Assembly (NCBI RefSeq): GCF_000621805.1
Contig: NZ_JHXH01000011.1
Span: 43,365 to 107,364, forward strand
Direction: 5' to 3'
Source: Ruminococcus sp. FC2018
GTDB taxonomy: Bacteria > Bacillota > Clostridia > Oscillospirales > Ruminococcaceae
DNA: 64,000 bases
The notes beneath the pieces are model-generated. The model did not search any database. It saw nothing but the letters and a program-made list of their open reading frames with translations, and was not told the DNA's origin. Below are positions 9,436 to 17,583 of this stretch, piece after piece. Position numbers and translations under genes: made by a program. The stretch's first letter is position 1, and every line of letters begins with the position of its first letter.

Positions 9436-9450
9436 AAATTCATCCCTTAA

Positions 9451-10770
9451 TTATTTATACTGAGAGATAATCGTTTTAAAGTTATCGATAATATAATCCA
9501 CGTCTTCGTCGGTCAAAAGTGTATGAAGCGGAAGTGTTATCAGATTTTCATAGTATTTGTATGAATTCGGGAAATCCGCAATATTATTGCCCAGCTGTTT
9601 ATATGCAGTCATCATCGGCAAAGGCTTATAATGCACATTTGTGGCGATACCTTGTTGCGCAAACTTAGTTATAATATCTCTTCTTTTCTCATCATCGATG
9701 CCCGGGATTCTCACAATATAAAGATGACCATTTGAATAAAAATGTTCGGAAGAATGATAAAGGTGGAAAACGCCCAATTCATAACACATTTTATCATATT
9801 TTTCAATGATTTTATGCCTTCTGCTCAAAAGGTCAGGATACCTGTTCAACTGACACAATCCCAAAGCAGCCATAATATCAGTCATATTGCACTTGTAATA
9901 TGGTGCAATAATATCATATTCCCACGATCCGATCTTTGTTTTTGCAAGTGCATCTTTGTTTTGACCATGCAGTGAAAGCAACTGGAACGCTTTATAAATA
10001 TCAGCATCATCCACACCGCTGATCTTCTTCCACGTAGATGCACCGCCCTCGGCAGTAGTGAAATTCTTAACTGCGTGAAAGCTGAAACTTGAAAAATCTC
10101 CCATCCTACCACAGTATTGCTTCTCACCATTTTGTATCACATAAGCCCCAAGGCTATGTGCACAATCCGAAATAACGGCTATGCGACCGATTGACTTTTG
10201 GATAGCCGATGAGAGGTCGCCAAGAAAAGTGCCGTCACTTTCTTTGGGTTTGAATAGATGTCGTTTTTGGTTGATGATGTTATATATTTTTTCATAATCA
10301 CATGGGATACCATATATATCCACAGGAATGATGGCTTTAGTCTTCTCTGATATAAGGGTTTCAAGCATATCATAATCCATCTCGGGAGAATGATTGGTAC
10401 TATTCCCATTTCTTATAATATCCACGAATTTAACGGTTGCACCACAATGGATCGCAGAAGAAGCAGTTGCGGAATAGGTAAAAGCCGGGACTATAACTTC
10501 GTCCCCACATCCTATCCCTAATACTCGTAAATTCAATTCCTCCGCAGCTGTTCCGGAATTAAGACATACAACACGATTACTCCATCGATCAGAATCTTCG
10601 TTAACATCAATATCGTTTTTCCCGGTTTCAATATATGCTGCTAATCTTTTTTCCAGCAATTTGGTTCGTGGACCGGTAGTTATCCATCCGGAACGAAGTG
10701 CCTCGGATACTTCCTGTATTTCTGCCTCGGATATGTCCGGAGGACTGAATTTTATCATTCTTTTATCCAT
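9451..10770 (-). CDS. DegT/DnrJ/EryC1 sugar aminotransferase (PglE-like)
   Basis: This PLP-dependent aminotransferase of about 439 residues would act on the 4-keto sugar made by the dehydratase upstream. Recognisable parts are ITTGPRTKLLEKRL near the N-terminus, the SDCAHSLGA segment, and the PLP lysine in FSFHAVKNFTTAEGG. A TTG at 10800 overlaps the upstream stop, but the ATG at 10770 is preferred because GGTGA lies 5 nt before it. It is longer than average, with an inserted stretch near residues 160-190. With the dehydratase and the PglC-like transferase it resembles the bacillosamine route, but no separate PglD-type acetyltransferase is present. Confidence 0.83.
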   Translation of the reverse strand: MDKRMIKFSPPDISEAEIQEVSEALRSGWITTGPRTKLLEKRLAAYIETGKNDIDVNEDSDRWSNRVVCLNSGTAAEELNLRVLGIGCGDEVIVPAFTYSATASSAIHCGATVKFVDIIRNGNSTNHSPEMDYDMLETLISEKTKAIIPVDIYGIPCDYEKIYNIINQKRHLFKPKESDGTFLGDLSSAIQKSIGRIAVISDCAHSLGAYVIQNGEKQYCGRMGDFSSFSFHAVKNFTTAEGGASTWKKISGVDDADIYKAFQLLSLHGQNKDALAKTKIGSWEYDIIAPYYKCNMTDIMAALGLCQLNRYPDLLSRRHKIIEKYDKMCYELGVFHLYHSSEHFYSNGHLYIVRIPGIDDEKRRDIITKFAQQGIATNVHYKPLPMMTAYKQLGNNIADFPNSYKYYENLITLPLHTLLTDEDVDYIIDNFKTIISQYK

Positions 10771-10796
10771 ATATTTCACCGTATTTCTTTTCTTAT

Positions 10797-12827
10797 TCAA
10801 TCAACGATACTTGCCACCAACTGCTTGTAGGTCTCGCTTTTCTTGCCCTCAACACCGTCCTGGTGATAGGTAGTAACGATCTTTGCGACAATTTCACGAA
10901 TATTCTTATCGTTAGCATATGCTGCATCCATTAAAGGACCAAGCTGCTGCAGGAATTCATCCGTGTCAAACGGAATAGGACAACCTATATGGATCTTGTC
11001 GTTTTCCGTTTTTCTTAATCCTTCTTCTGCCATAAGCTTTTCTTCGTAAAGCTTCTCTCCGGGTCTTAATCCTGTGTACTCGATCTTTATATCAATATCA
11101 GGTTTAAATCCGGAAAGCCTGATAAGGTTTCTTGCGAGAGTATCTATCTTTACAGGTGAACCCATATCAAGAACAAAGATCTCTCCGCCTTTAGCATAAG
11201 TTCCTGCCAGAAGGACAAGGCTTACAGCCTCGGGGATAGTCATAAAATAACGGATTATATCAGGATGAGTTACCGTTACCGGACCGCCCTTTTCAATTTG
11301 TTTTTTGAATATCGGGATCACACTTCCGTTTGAGCCGAGAACATTGCCAAATCTTAAAGCAACAAATTCAGTGTTAATGTTTTCAAATAATTCCCTGTTC
11401 GTTTTTAAGTTTGCTTTTTCAAGACCTGTTTCGGTATGATGCGTAAAAAGCTGAGGTATCTCGTAAGCTTTACCTGCTTTGATCTTAGCATCAAAGCTCT
11501 GTATTATCATCTCACACAGCCTTTTGCTCGCACCCATTATATTTGTTGGATTAACAGCTTTGTCTGTGGAGATAAGCACAAATCTTTTGCATCCGTGAAG
11601 CATTGCCGCATAGGCAGTTTTATAGGTACCTATTGCATTATTCTTTATCGCTTCACAGGGACTGTCTTCCATGAGAGGAACATGCTTGTGGGCAGCTGCA
11701 TGATAAACAATATCAGGTCTGTATCTGTCAAACACCTGGAACATCTTTCTTGAATCTCTTACTGATCCTATCAGAGTGACAAGATCAAGCTCGGGATGTT
11801 TTTCTCTTAATTCCAGCTGAATATCGTATGCATTATTCTCATATACATCAAAGATAATGAGTCTTTTGGGATTGTGACTTGCTACCTGTCTGCATAGTTC
11901 AGAGCCAATCGAACCGCCGCCGCCTGTTACAAGGACTGTTTTTCCGTGAATGAAATCGAAAACCTCATTCATTTCAACTTTTATTGGTTCTCTGCCTAAA
12001 AGATCTTCGATAGAAACATTTTTAAGATTTGATACGGTCACTTCGCCGTTAACAAGCTGATACATTCCCGGCAGATTTTTCAGCTGACAAGAAGTTTCTT
12101 TACATATACTCAGTATATCTCTGCGTTCTTCCATAGATGCTGAAGGAAGAGCAACGTATATCTTCTGTATATTAAATTTTTCCACATTTTCAAGGATAGT
12201 ATCTCTGCCGCCAACTATAGGAATGCCATCAATGAATCTATTCCACTTATTCTCGCTGTCATCGATTATACATACTACCCTATCGTTAAGCTCTTTAGCT
12301 CTGTTGACATCACGAAGTATCATCTGACCTGCATTGCCAGCACCGATAAGCATAACGTTATTGCTGCTCTTGCCTGTATGGCTTGCATTTTTAACAAATA
12401 ATACAAAACGATAAGAAAAACGCACCGTGAAAACAGCACAAAACTGTATGATAGATCCGATAATATAATATGATATCGGCATACGAATTACGAATACCGT
12501 AATAAAAACGGCATGGAAAACACCTGTAATTATCGAAGCGAGAGTTATTCGTAACAACTCACTATAGCTTGCGAATCTCCACATACTTCTGTACAATCTC
12601 ATAAAATAAAAGCATGCAATCGAGAATAAGGCATAGTACGGAGAAAACTTAAGCCAGCCGTTTAAATATTCAGCCGGGATCAAAGAATACTTACAGTCAA
12701 ACCTCAGCCACAATGCAACAAAATATGACATAAATACAACTATGATATCAAATATCCCGATCAGTAAAGCGATAACCTTCCATTGCTCAAAATGGAAAAA
12801 TCGAGTTGTTTTTTGTTTCGATTTCAT
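10797..12827 (-). CDS. Membrane nucleotide-sugar 4,6-dehydratase (PglF/FlaA1/CapD family)
   Basis: This 676-residue protein has four N-terminal membrane helices (about residues 17-145), a first Rossmann domain with GAGNAG at 162-167, and a second SDR domain with TGGGGSIGSE at 301-310. The catalytic residues are STDK at 420-423 and MGASK at 431-435. The SDR tyrosine is replaced by methionine, as in WbpM/PglF enzymes. Such enzymes convert UDP-GlcNAc to the 4-keto-6-deoxy sugar. It is the first gene after the consensus promoter at 12944-12972. No clear Shine-Dalgarno is visible before the ATG. Confidence 0.88.
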   Translation of the reverse strand: MKSKQKTTRFFHFEQWKVIALLIGIFDIIVVFMSYFVALWLRFDCKYSLIPAEYLNGWLKFSPYYALFSIACFYFMRLYRSMWRFASYSELLRITLASIITGVFHAVFITVFVIRMPISYYIIGSIIQFCAVFTVRFSYRFVLFVKNASHTGKSSNNVMLIGAGNAGQMILRDVNRAKELNDRVVCIIDDSENKWNRFIDGIPIVGGRDTILENVEKFNIQKIYVALPSASMEERRDILSICKETSCQLKNLPGMYQLVNGEVTVSNLKNVSIEDLLGREPIKVEMNEVFDFIHGKTVLVTGGGGSIGSELCRQVASHNPKRLIIFDVYENNAYDIQLELREKHPELDLVTLIGSVRDSRKMFQVFDRYRPDIVYHAAAHKHVPLMEDSPCEAIKNNAIGTYKTAYAAMLHGCKRFVLISTDKAVNPTNIMGASKRLCEMIIQSFDAKIKAGKAYEIPQLFTHHTETGLEKANLKTNRELFENINTEFVALRFGNVLGSNGSVIPIFKKQIEKGGPVTVTHPDIIRYFMTIPEAVSLVLLAGTYAKGGEIFVLDMGSPVKIDTLARNLIRLSGFKPDIDIKIEYTGLRPGEKLYEEKLMAEEGLRKTENDKIHIGCPIPFDTDEFLQQLGPLMDAAYANDKNIREIVAKIVTTYHQDGVEGKKSETYKQLVASIVD

Positions 12828-12943
12828 TTATTTTAAAGCTGTTGCTTATATAAAATAGCAACTTTTCCTTTCTCATAGAAATTTTCACACAATTATAATG
12901 TGCAATATTTGCGCAAAAACAATGGCATAAACCAACATTTTAT

Positions 12944-12972
12944 ATTATACCAAAAACACACCATAATGTCAA
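12944..12972 (-). promoter_or_regulatory. Sigma-A promoter of the polysaccharide operon
   Basis: On the minus strand TTGACA (12967-12972) is followed by exactly 17 bp and TATAAT (12944-12949), a full consensus match. Transcription should start near 12937 and give a leader of about 110 nt before the dehydratase gene. A direct repeat overlaps the -35 element (see findings). Confidence 0.85.
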
Positions 12973-13084
12973 CTATTTGACCGCTTTTTCAGCAAATATG
13001 CAACTATTTGAAATAATTTGTTTAAAAATAATAAATTATTGCCAAAAACTTAAATCGCATTATAGATTAAGTAGTAAAAATAAT

Positions 13085-13112
13085 AAAAAACCATTGAAAA
13101 CAATGGTTTTTT
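13085..13112 (-). terminator. Rho-independent terminator after the chain-length gene
   Basis: CCATTG and CAATGG pair around AAAA, flanked by six A on one side and six T on the other, so the element could act in both directions. On the minus strand it lies just past the stop at 13129 and separates this gene from the operon promoter. Confidence 0.85.
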
Positions 13113-13128
13113 ATTATCTATAACACGA

Positions 13129-14316
13129 CTAATTATGTTTGGAGTTAATGATGATCGCTCCTAAAATATCCTTACCTGACTTGAGCATCTCATTTAATGA
13201 AAAATCAAATTCTTTGATCGTGGTAGAACCGTATTTAACAACAAGTACGATTCCATCTGTTTTTTGTGCATTAATTACAGCTTCCGGGGTTGACTTAACA
13301 CAATCCGATTTGATAAATTCACTGTTGTTATTATTGTCTTTTAATATAGCTGAAACATTATCAACTATTGAATCAATTTTTGTTTTCTCATCAGCAGGAA
13401 TCAAGAATATCTTTTTACTCTCGTTTTTAGCAATAAGATTATAAGCTATTCTTTTGTACTCATTATCACGCTGCTTAGACTTACATGGAATAACACCATA
13501 AGTATCAACACCGAAATACTCAAGATCTTTAATGGTCCAGATCCTATCCGTAAGTATAAAGAGAAGGAAATACAGACCAAATATAAAGATAATACCCAGT
13601 ACGAAACCGACAACAGAATACTTTATGATTGTTGAATAGCTGGTTTTATACTCAATATTTGTATTATCTATAAAGATACTTGGTTCATTCAGAGACTTAA
13701 CTGAATTGAAAGCTTCATAACTATTGTTTTCTTTAATAAAAATTTCGTTAAGTGCTTTTGCAATATCAAGTGCTCTGTCTGGATCTATATCTGTAACAGA
13801 GTAATGTAAAATATTTGCACCGCTAAAATTGATATTGATAAGCCAACGAAGTTCATCGGCTGAAATTGATTTTTTTATATTCTTGTAACTGGATGAATTG
13901 ACATTATCAGCAATTTTATAAATCGTAGTATCTCTTATAAAAAGAGAGATTGCATCTGACTGAAATCTATTTACCATTGAACTGTAGTCCAGATTAGAAT
14001 TACCCTCAATGCTTTTAAAATCAAAATCAATAAAGATATCGCCCCTAATGTTGCAGCTGCCTGGGACTTCTTCTTTTTCTGTGTTTCTAACAACTTGTCC
14101 TGCATTTGGATAGTAGGCAGATTTGTTTCTTGTGATTATTTCTTTTAGTGTCTTCTCAGAATTATTATTATTCTTTTGATTTGTATAGCTATAACATGAA
14201 AGCAGACAAGCAAAGATGACACCAACGATGATCGCTACAATGCAATGATCTAAAACAAAAAATAAGCATTGTTTAAAATCAAGTTCCCTGCGCTTTTTTT
14301 CGGTCAATTCATCCAT
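13129..14316 (-). CDS. Wzz/YveK-type polysaccharide chain-length protein with degenerate kinase-like tail
   Basis: This 395-residue membrane protein has one helix near residues 23-43 and another near 225-252, enclosing an extracytoplasmic domain that contains the family stretch SVTDIDPDRALDIAKALNEI. This is the layout of Wzz/CapA chain-length regulators. The ~140 residues after the second helix (YGVIPCKSKQ ... ILGAIIINSKHN) resemble the C-terminal part of CpsD/Wzc tyrosine kinases, yet no Walker A motif or tyrosine tail is present. It probably controls polymer length. It is transcribed alone, from its own promoter, upstream of the sugar genes. Confidence 0.75.
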   Translation of the reverse strand: MDELTEKKRRELDFKQCLFFVLDHCIVAIIVGVIFACLLSCYSYTNQKNNNNSEKTLKEIITRNKSAYYPNAGQVVRNTEKEEVPGSCNIRGDIFIDFDFKSIEGNSNLDYSSMVNRFQSDAISLFIRDTTIYKIADNVNSSSYKNIKKSISADELRWLININFSGANILHYSVTDIDPDRALDIAKALNEIFIKENNSYEAFNSVKSLNEPSIFIDNTNIEYKTSYSTIIKYSVVGFVLGIIFIFGLYFLLFILTDRIWTIKDLEYFGVDTYGVIPCKSKQRDNEYKRIAYNLIAKNESKKIFLIPADEKTKIDSIVDNVSAILKDNNNNSEFIKSDCVKSTPEAVINAQKTDGIVLVVKYGSTTIKEFDFSLNEMLKSGKDILGAIIINSKHN

Positions 14317-14354
14317 TTATGGTTACTCCCTTCAAAATTGATCTAGACAGACTA

Positions 14355-14383
14355 ATTATATCAAAAACCGTCGTTTTTGTCAA
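14355..14383 (-). promoter_or_regulatory. Sigma-A promoter of the chain-length gene
   Basis: Minus-strand TTGACA (14378-14383), a 17-bp spacer and TATAAT (14355-14360) match consensus exactly. The spacer contains an imperfect palindrome AAAACGACGGTTTT. The gene starts about 35 bp downstream, after a GGGAG site. Confidence 0.85.
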
Positions 14384-14498
14384 GTAAAATAATAAGTAAT
14401 GAAAGAACATGTCTTTGAGCGATTATGCCTTTGATTGCTTTCAATTTATTTGATTTAGATCAATTAATCTGTAGGACTCAAAATATGAAACAATGTAA

Positions 14499-14527
14499 TT
14501 GACGGAATAAATAATATGTGATATAAT
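14499..14527 (+). promoter_or_regulatory. Sigma-A promoter of the GH3 lipoprotein gene
   Basis: TTGACG (14499-14504), 17 bp and TATAAT (14522-14527), followed by a G-rich ribosome-binding site (seven or more G) ahead of the ATG at 14556. It is divergent from the chain-length promoter, about 115 bp away. Confidence 0.82.
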
Positions 14528-14555
14528 CTTTGCAAGATATTAAGGGGGGGGTAAT

Positions 14556-16454
14556 ATGAAAAGGAAACTTCTGGCACTTGTTGTCAGCCTGTCAATAGTC
14601 TTATCAACATCATCCTGTGCAGACAGTTCATCTCAAAGTGATGAAAGCTCTTCGTCTTCATCTGTATCAGAACAGCCGTCCTCATCACAAAGCGGCACCT
14701 GGGGTTCTGAAAGCAGCTCGTCTGAACCGGTATATAACTACAAGAAATATGATGGTTTAACAGCTGATCAGATAGTAGAAAAAATGACTTTGGAACAAAA
14801 GGTCAGTCAGATGGTACTTCCCGAGCTCAAAGAGATAGACAGCGAAAAATTGAAGCAGAACTGCTATGGCGGTGTACTTTCAAAGACTCAGCCTTTAACA
14901 TCCGCTCAGTGGAGGCAGACTGTTGACGATCTGCAAAAGGGTGCAATATCCTCTGAATGCGGTATCCCGATAATATACGGTCAGGACGATGTTCACGGTG
15001 TATATGCCTGCCTTAACGCAGTAATTTTCCCGCATAATATTGGTCTTGCAGCTGCGAACGACAAGGATCTTATGTATAAAATGGGGCAGATCACAGCAGA
15101 CGAAGCAAAGCTTTGTCATATGCTTTGGAACTACTCCCCTGTTATTGCACAATCCGTTGATCCACGCTGGGGACGCACATATGAATGCCTCGGAAGCGAT
15201 CTTGGCACTATAACCGAGCTTAGCACCGCCTATTCAAAGGGTCTGCTTGACGGTGGTCTGATCGTTTGCGCCAAGCATTTCTTTGGTGACGGAAATGTAG
15301 GCTATGGCACAGGTGAACAGGGCAATGTTAAAATGCTTATTGACAGAGGCGATGCCAAGCTTACAGATGAACAGATCAACGACCTTCTGAAAGTATACAA
15401 AGCTCAGATAGATGCCGGAGTCCAGACGATCATGATATCCCATTCTGCTGTGAACGGCGTAAAAATGCATGAAAATAAGAAATACATAGATAAGCTTAAA
15501 AACGAGATGGGCTTTAAAGGGTTCATAGTAAGCGACTGGAATTCTGTTCAGAACACATCACCCAGCACTTACGAGGAGCAGATCATTACCTCGGTGAATG
15601 CAGGAATAGATATGTTCATGGAAGTTGATACTTTTGAGCAGGTAAAAAATATCATTGTAAGTTCTGTAAATATCGGTAAAATATCACAGGAGCGTATTGA
15701 TGATGCGGCAAAGCGTATTGTCAAAGTCAAGCTTGATGCAGGAGTTTTCAGCGATCCGCTTTTTGAAAGCACAAAGACAAAACAATCCGAAACAGGCTCG
15801 GAGGAATACAGGAAAGTTGCTCAGCAGCTTGTTGAAAAAAGCCTTGTGCTTGTGAAAAACGATAACAAGGTACTGCCTCTCAAAAAAGGAACTTCGGTAT
15901 ATATCACCGGTCCTGCGGCAGACAATGCTCAGGCACAATGCGGTGGCTGGACCCTTGACTGGAACAGCAGTCCTGAAAAGAACATTGACGGTGTTACGAC
16001 TATTCTTGCAGGATTTAAACAGATCGCCGAGAAAAACGGAATAAAGGTAATTACAGATAAAAACGAGGCTTCAAAGGCAGACGTTGTCCTGCTTTGCGTA
16101 GGCGAACAGTCATACGCGGAATGGAACGGCGACACGGAGGATCTTGCGCTGTGCGGAAAACTGGGACTTGAGGGCAACACAGAGGCAATAAACGAAGTAA
16201 AATCCCTTGGCAAACCAACTGTTGCGTGTATTGTAGCCGGAAGAAATGTTATTTTAGATGAACAAAGCATAAAGAACTGGGACAGTATTGTAATGTGCTA
16301 TCTGCCGGGCTCTGAAGGACAGGGCGTTGCTAATGTGCTCTGCGGAAACAGCGGATTTTCCGGCAAGCTGCCAAGCCCGTGGTATAGCGATCTGAAGCAG
16401 ATAGGGACTAATGAATGCTGGCTTAAACGGGGCTTTGGTCTTAATTATCAATAA
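14556..16454 (+). CDS. Glycoside hydrolase family 3 lipoprotein (beta-glucosidase-like)
   Basis: This 632-residue protein has a signal peptide ending in a relaxed lipobox (STSSC, Cys21), so it is probably anchored outside the cell membrane. A Ser/Glu-rich linker runs to about residue 60. The GH3 N-terminal barrel follows, with YGQDDVHG near 141-148, DPRWGRTYE at 202-210, KHFFGDG at 240-246 and the nucleophile Asp327 in FIVSDWNSV. The alpha/beta sandwich domain starts near residue 420 (LVKNDNKVLPL). It is shorter than many GH3 enzymes, with no fibronectin-like domain. Likely substrates are beta-glucosides or oligosaccharides; the exact sugar is unknown. Confidence 0.87.
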   Translation: MKRKLLALVVSLSIVLSTSSCADSSSQSDESSSSSSVSEQPSSSQSGTWGSESSSSEPVYNYKKYDGLTADQIVEKMTLEQKVSQMVLPELKEIDSEKLKQNCYGGVLSKTQPLTSAQWRQTVDDLQKGAISSECGIPIIYGQDDVHGVYACLNAVIFPHNIGLAAANDKDLMYKMGQITADEAKLCHMLWNYSPVIAQSVDPRWGRTYECLGSDLGTITELSTAYSKGLLDGGLIVCAKHFFGDGNVGYGTGEQGNVKMLIDRGDAKLTDEQINDLLKVYKAQIDAGVQTIMISHSAVNGVKMHENKKYIDKLKNEMGFKGFIVSDWNSVQNTSPSTYEEQIITSVNAGIDMFMEVDTFEQVKNIIVSSVNIGKISQERIDDAAKRIVKVKLDAGVFSDPLFESTKTKQSETGSEEYRKVAQQLVEKSLVLVKNDNKVLPLKKGTSVYITGPAADNAQAQCGGWTLDWNSSPEKNIDGVTTILAGFKQIAEKNGIKVITDKNEASKADVVLLCVGEQSYAEWNGDTEDLALCGKLGLEGNTEAINEVKSLGKPTVACIVAGRNVILDEQSIKNWDSIVMCYLPGSEGQGVANVLCGNSGFSGKLPSPWYSDLKQIGTNECWLKRGFGLNYQ

Positions 16455-16471
16455 TTTTGCAAGGTGATACA

Positions 16472-16669
16472 ATGAAATTGGACAAACTTGATGTTGTATG
16501 GTTTATATGCCTTATAATTATCGGACTCGGTGTACTAATAGTTTCTATAAACAATGTTTTTGATATGGGCTTCCCTGCCACAATGATAAAGCCGATCGGG
16601 ATAGTTGATCTTATCACACTTCCTGTACTGGCGTTTACATCGGTGAAAAAACTGAAAAGCAAACAATAG
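16472..16669 (+). CDS. Small two-helix membrane protein of unknown function
   Basis: This 65-residue protein (MKLDKLDVVWFICLIIIGLG...) has two hydrophobic segments, about residues 9-28 and 41-58, and a basic tail (SVKKLKSKQ). I do not recognise the family. AAGGTG lies 6 nt before the ATG at 16472, which is preferred over an in-frame TTG at 16457. It begins 17 bp after the GH3 stop and is followed at once by a strong terminator, so it is co-transcribed with the GH3 gene. Confidence 0.65.
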   Translation: MKLDKLDVVWFICLIIIGLGVLIVSINNVFDMGFPATMIKPIGIVDLITLPVLAFTSVKKLKSKQ

Positions 16670-16670
16670 C

Positions 16671-16710
16671 AAAAAGCCTGACCTGCAACTTGAACAGGTC
16701 AGGCTTTTTT
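16671..16710. terminator. Bidirectional Rho-independent terminator
   Basis: A 15-bp stem, AAAAAGCCTGACCTG paired with CAGGTCAGGCTTTTT, closes a 9-nt loop. A-tract and T-tract flanks let it end both the plus-strand GH3 unit and the converging ribU transcript. Confidence 0.93.
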
Positions 16711-16719
16711 ATGCGTACA

Positions 16720-17328
16720 CTATGATTTGCTGCTCTTTATAATGGGTGAAAGAGGTTTATATACAAAAATTGTAATTAGTGAACACAACAGTCCCTTTAC
16801 AAATGTAAACGGCAGATTAAACAGGCAAAGCGCCATAAACGTGTTGTCAACACCCGGCATTATGGCCTGATAAGCTTTTAGGACAGTTTCTTCTCCACCG
16901 AAAGCTTTGAAGTATATAGGATAAACGATAAAATAATTCAAAGGCAAGCTTATAAATGTAAAGCCTAACATACCCACAAAAGTAGCAAAGATGGCTCCTT
17001 TTTTGGTCTTTTTTCTGCGATAGATCGTTGCTGAAACAAGAACAAAGAAAGCACTTGTAACAAAATCAAAAATATCACCTATACCCATAGTTGTTCCAAA
17101 GCCTTTTATCAGCAAATGGATAAGATTTTTCAGCAGACAGACAATAACACCTTCCACAGGTCCCATTGCAAAACCGGCAAGAAGGGATATGACATTGGAA
17201 AAATCAAGCTTTATAAACGACGGCATTATGCCCGGTATAGGAAAATCAAGGTAGTAAACAACAGATGCAACTGCTGTCATCATACCGATAATAACGATCT
17301 TTCTTGTTGTGAAATTTTTTTGAGTCAT
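16720..17328 (-). CDS. ribU: Riboflavin ECF transporter S component
   Basis: This 202-residue integral membrane protein has six predicted helices and RibU-type sequence (IMPSFIKLDFSNVISLLAGF, GPVEGVIVCLLKNLIH). As the substrate-binding S subunit it would work with shared EcfAAT energising subunits encoded elsewhere. The ATG at 17328 has GGAGG 7 nt before it; an in-frame TTG further upstream contains that ribosome-binding site and is rejected. An FMN riboswitch and a terminator precede it, which strongly supports riboflavin as substrate. Confidence 0.92.
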   Translation of the reverse strand: MTQKNFTTRKIVIIGMMTAVASVVYYLDFPIPGIMPSFIKLDFSNVISLLAGFAMGPVEGVIVCLLKNLIHLLIKGFGTTMGIGDIFDFVTSAFFVLVSATIYRRKKTKKGAIFATFVGMLGFTFISLPLNYFIVYPIYFKAFGGEETVLKAYQAIMPGVDNTFMALCLFNLPFTFVKGLLCSLITIFVYKPLSPIIKSSKS

Positions 17329-17377
17329 AATAATTCCTCCAATAATCAATTATTGGGAGAAACAGCGCAAGGACAAA

Positions 17378-17408
17378 TAAAAAAGCCCTGAAAACGTGAT
17401 CAGGGCTT
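17378..17408 (-). terminator. Riboswitch-controlled intrinsic terminator
   Basis: On the minus strand AAGCCCTGA and TCAGGGCTT pair and are followed by a T-run. It lies between the FMN aptamer and ribU, so FMN binding should favour premature termination. I did not work out the competing antiterminator pairing. Confidence 0.85.
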
Positions 17409-17428
17409 GAAAAATCTTCTTGTGTCAT

Positions 17429-17546
17429 TTCTTCCATCCGGACTTTACCGTTGGTATCGGGATCTCACCGATTCAGCGCCGTTAAGCGGTCGTGGACTAA
17501 AGCAAAAGCTTATTACCACCAGTGTGGAATTTCACCACCCCTGAAA
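17429..17546 (-). promoter_or_regulatory. FMN riboswitch (RFN element)
   Basis: The minus strand carries the RFN consensus blocks in order: TTCAGGGGTGGTGAAATTCC, the AGTCCACGACCG block, CGGTGAGATCCCGATACC, and AAAGTCCGGATGGAAGAA at the 3' end. These are the conserved core of the FMN aptamer. It lies about 100 nt upstream of ribU with a terminator between. Confidence 0.95.
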
Positions 17547-17583
17547 TACATAATAAATATTAAGTTGTATAGTTTTATACGAA

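Larger units (their letters stand above)
12828..13128 (-). other. Capsule-operon promoter and leader region
   Basis: This 301-bp gene-free stretch holds a terminator at its upstream end (13085-13112), two TCAAATAGTTG direct repeats on the minus strand (12970-12980 and 13001-13011), a sigma-A promoter (12944-12972) and about 110 nt of untranslated leader. The leader contains a short inverted repeat, GTTGCT/AGCAAC, at 12841-12862. I see no open frame in it with coding character. Confidence 0.7.
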
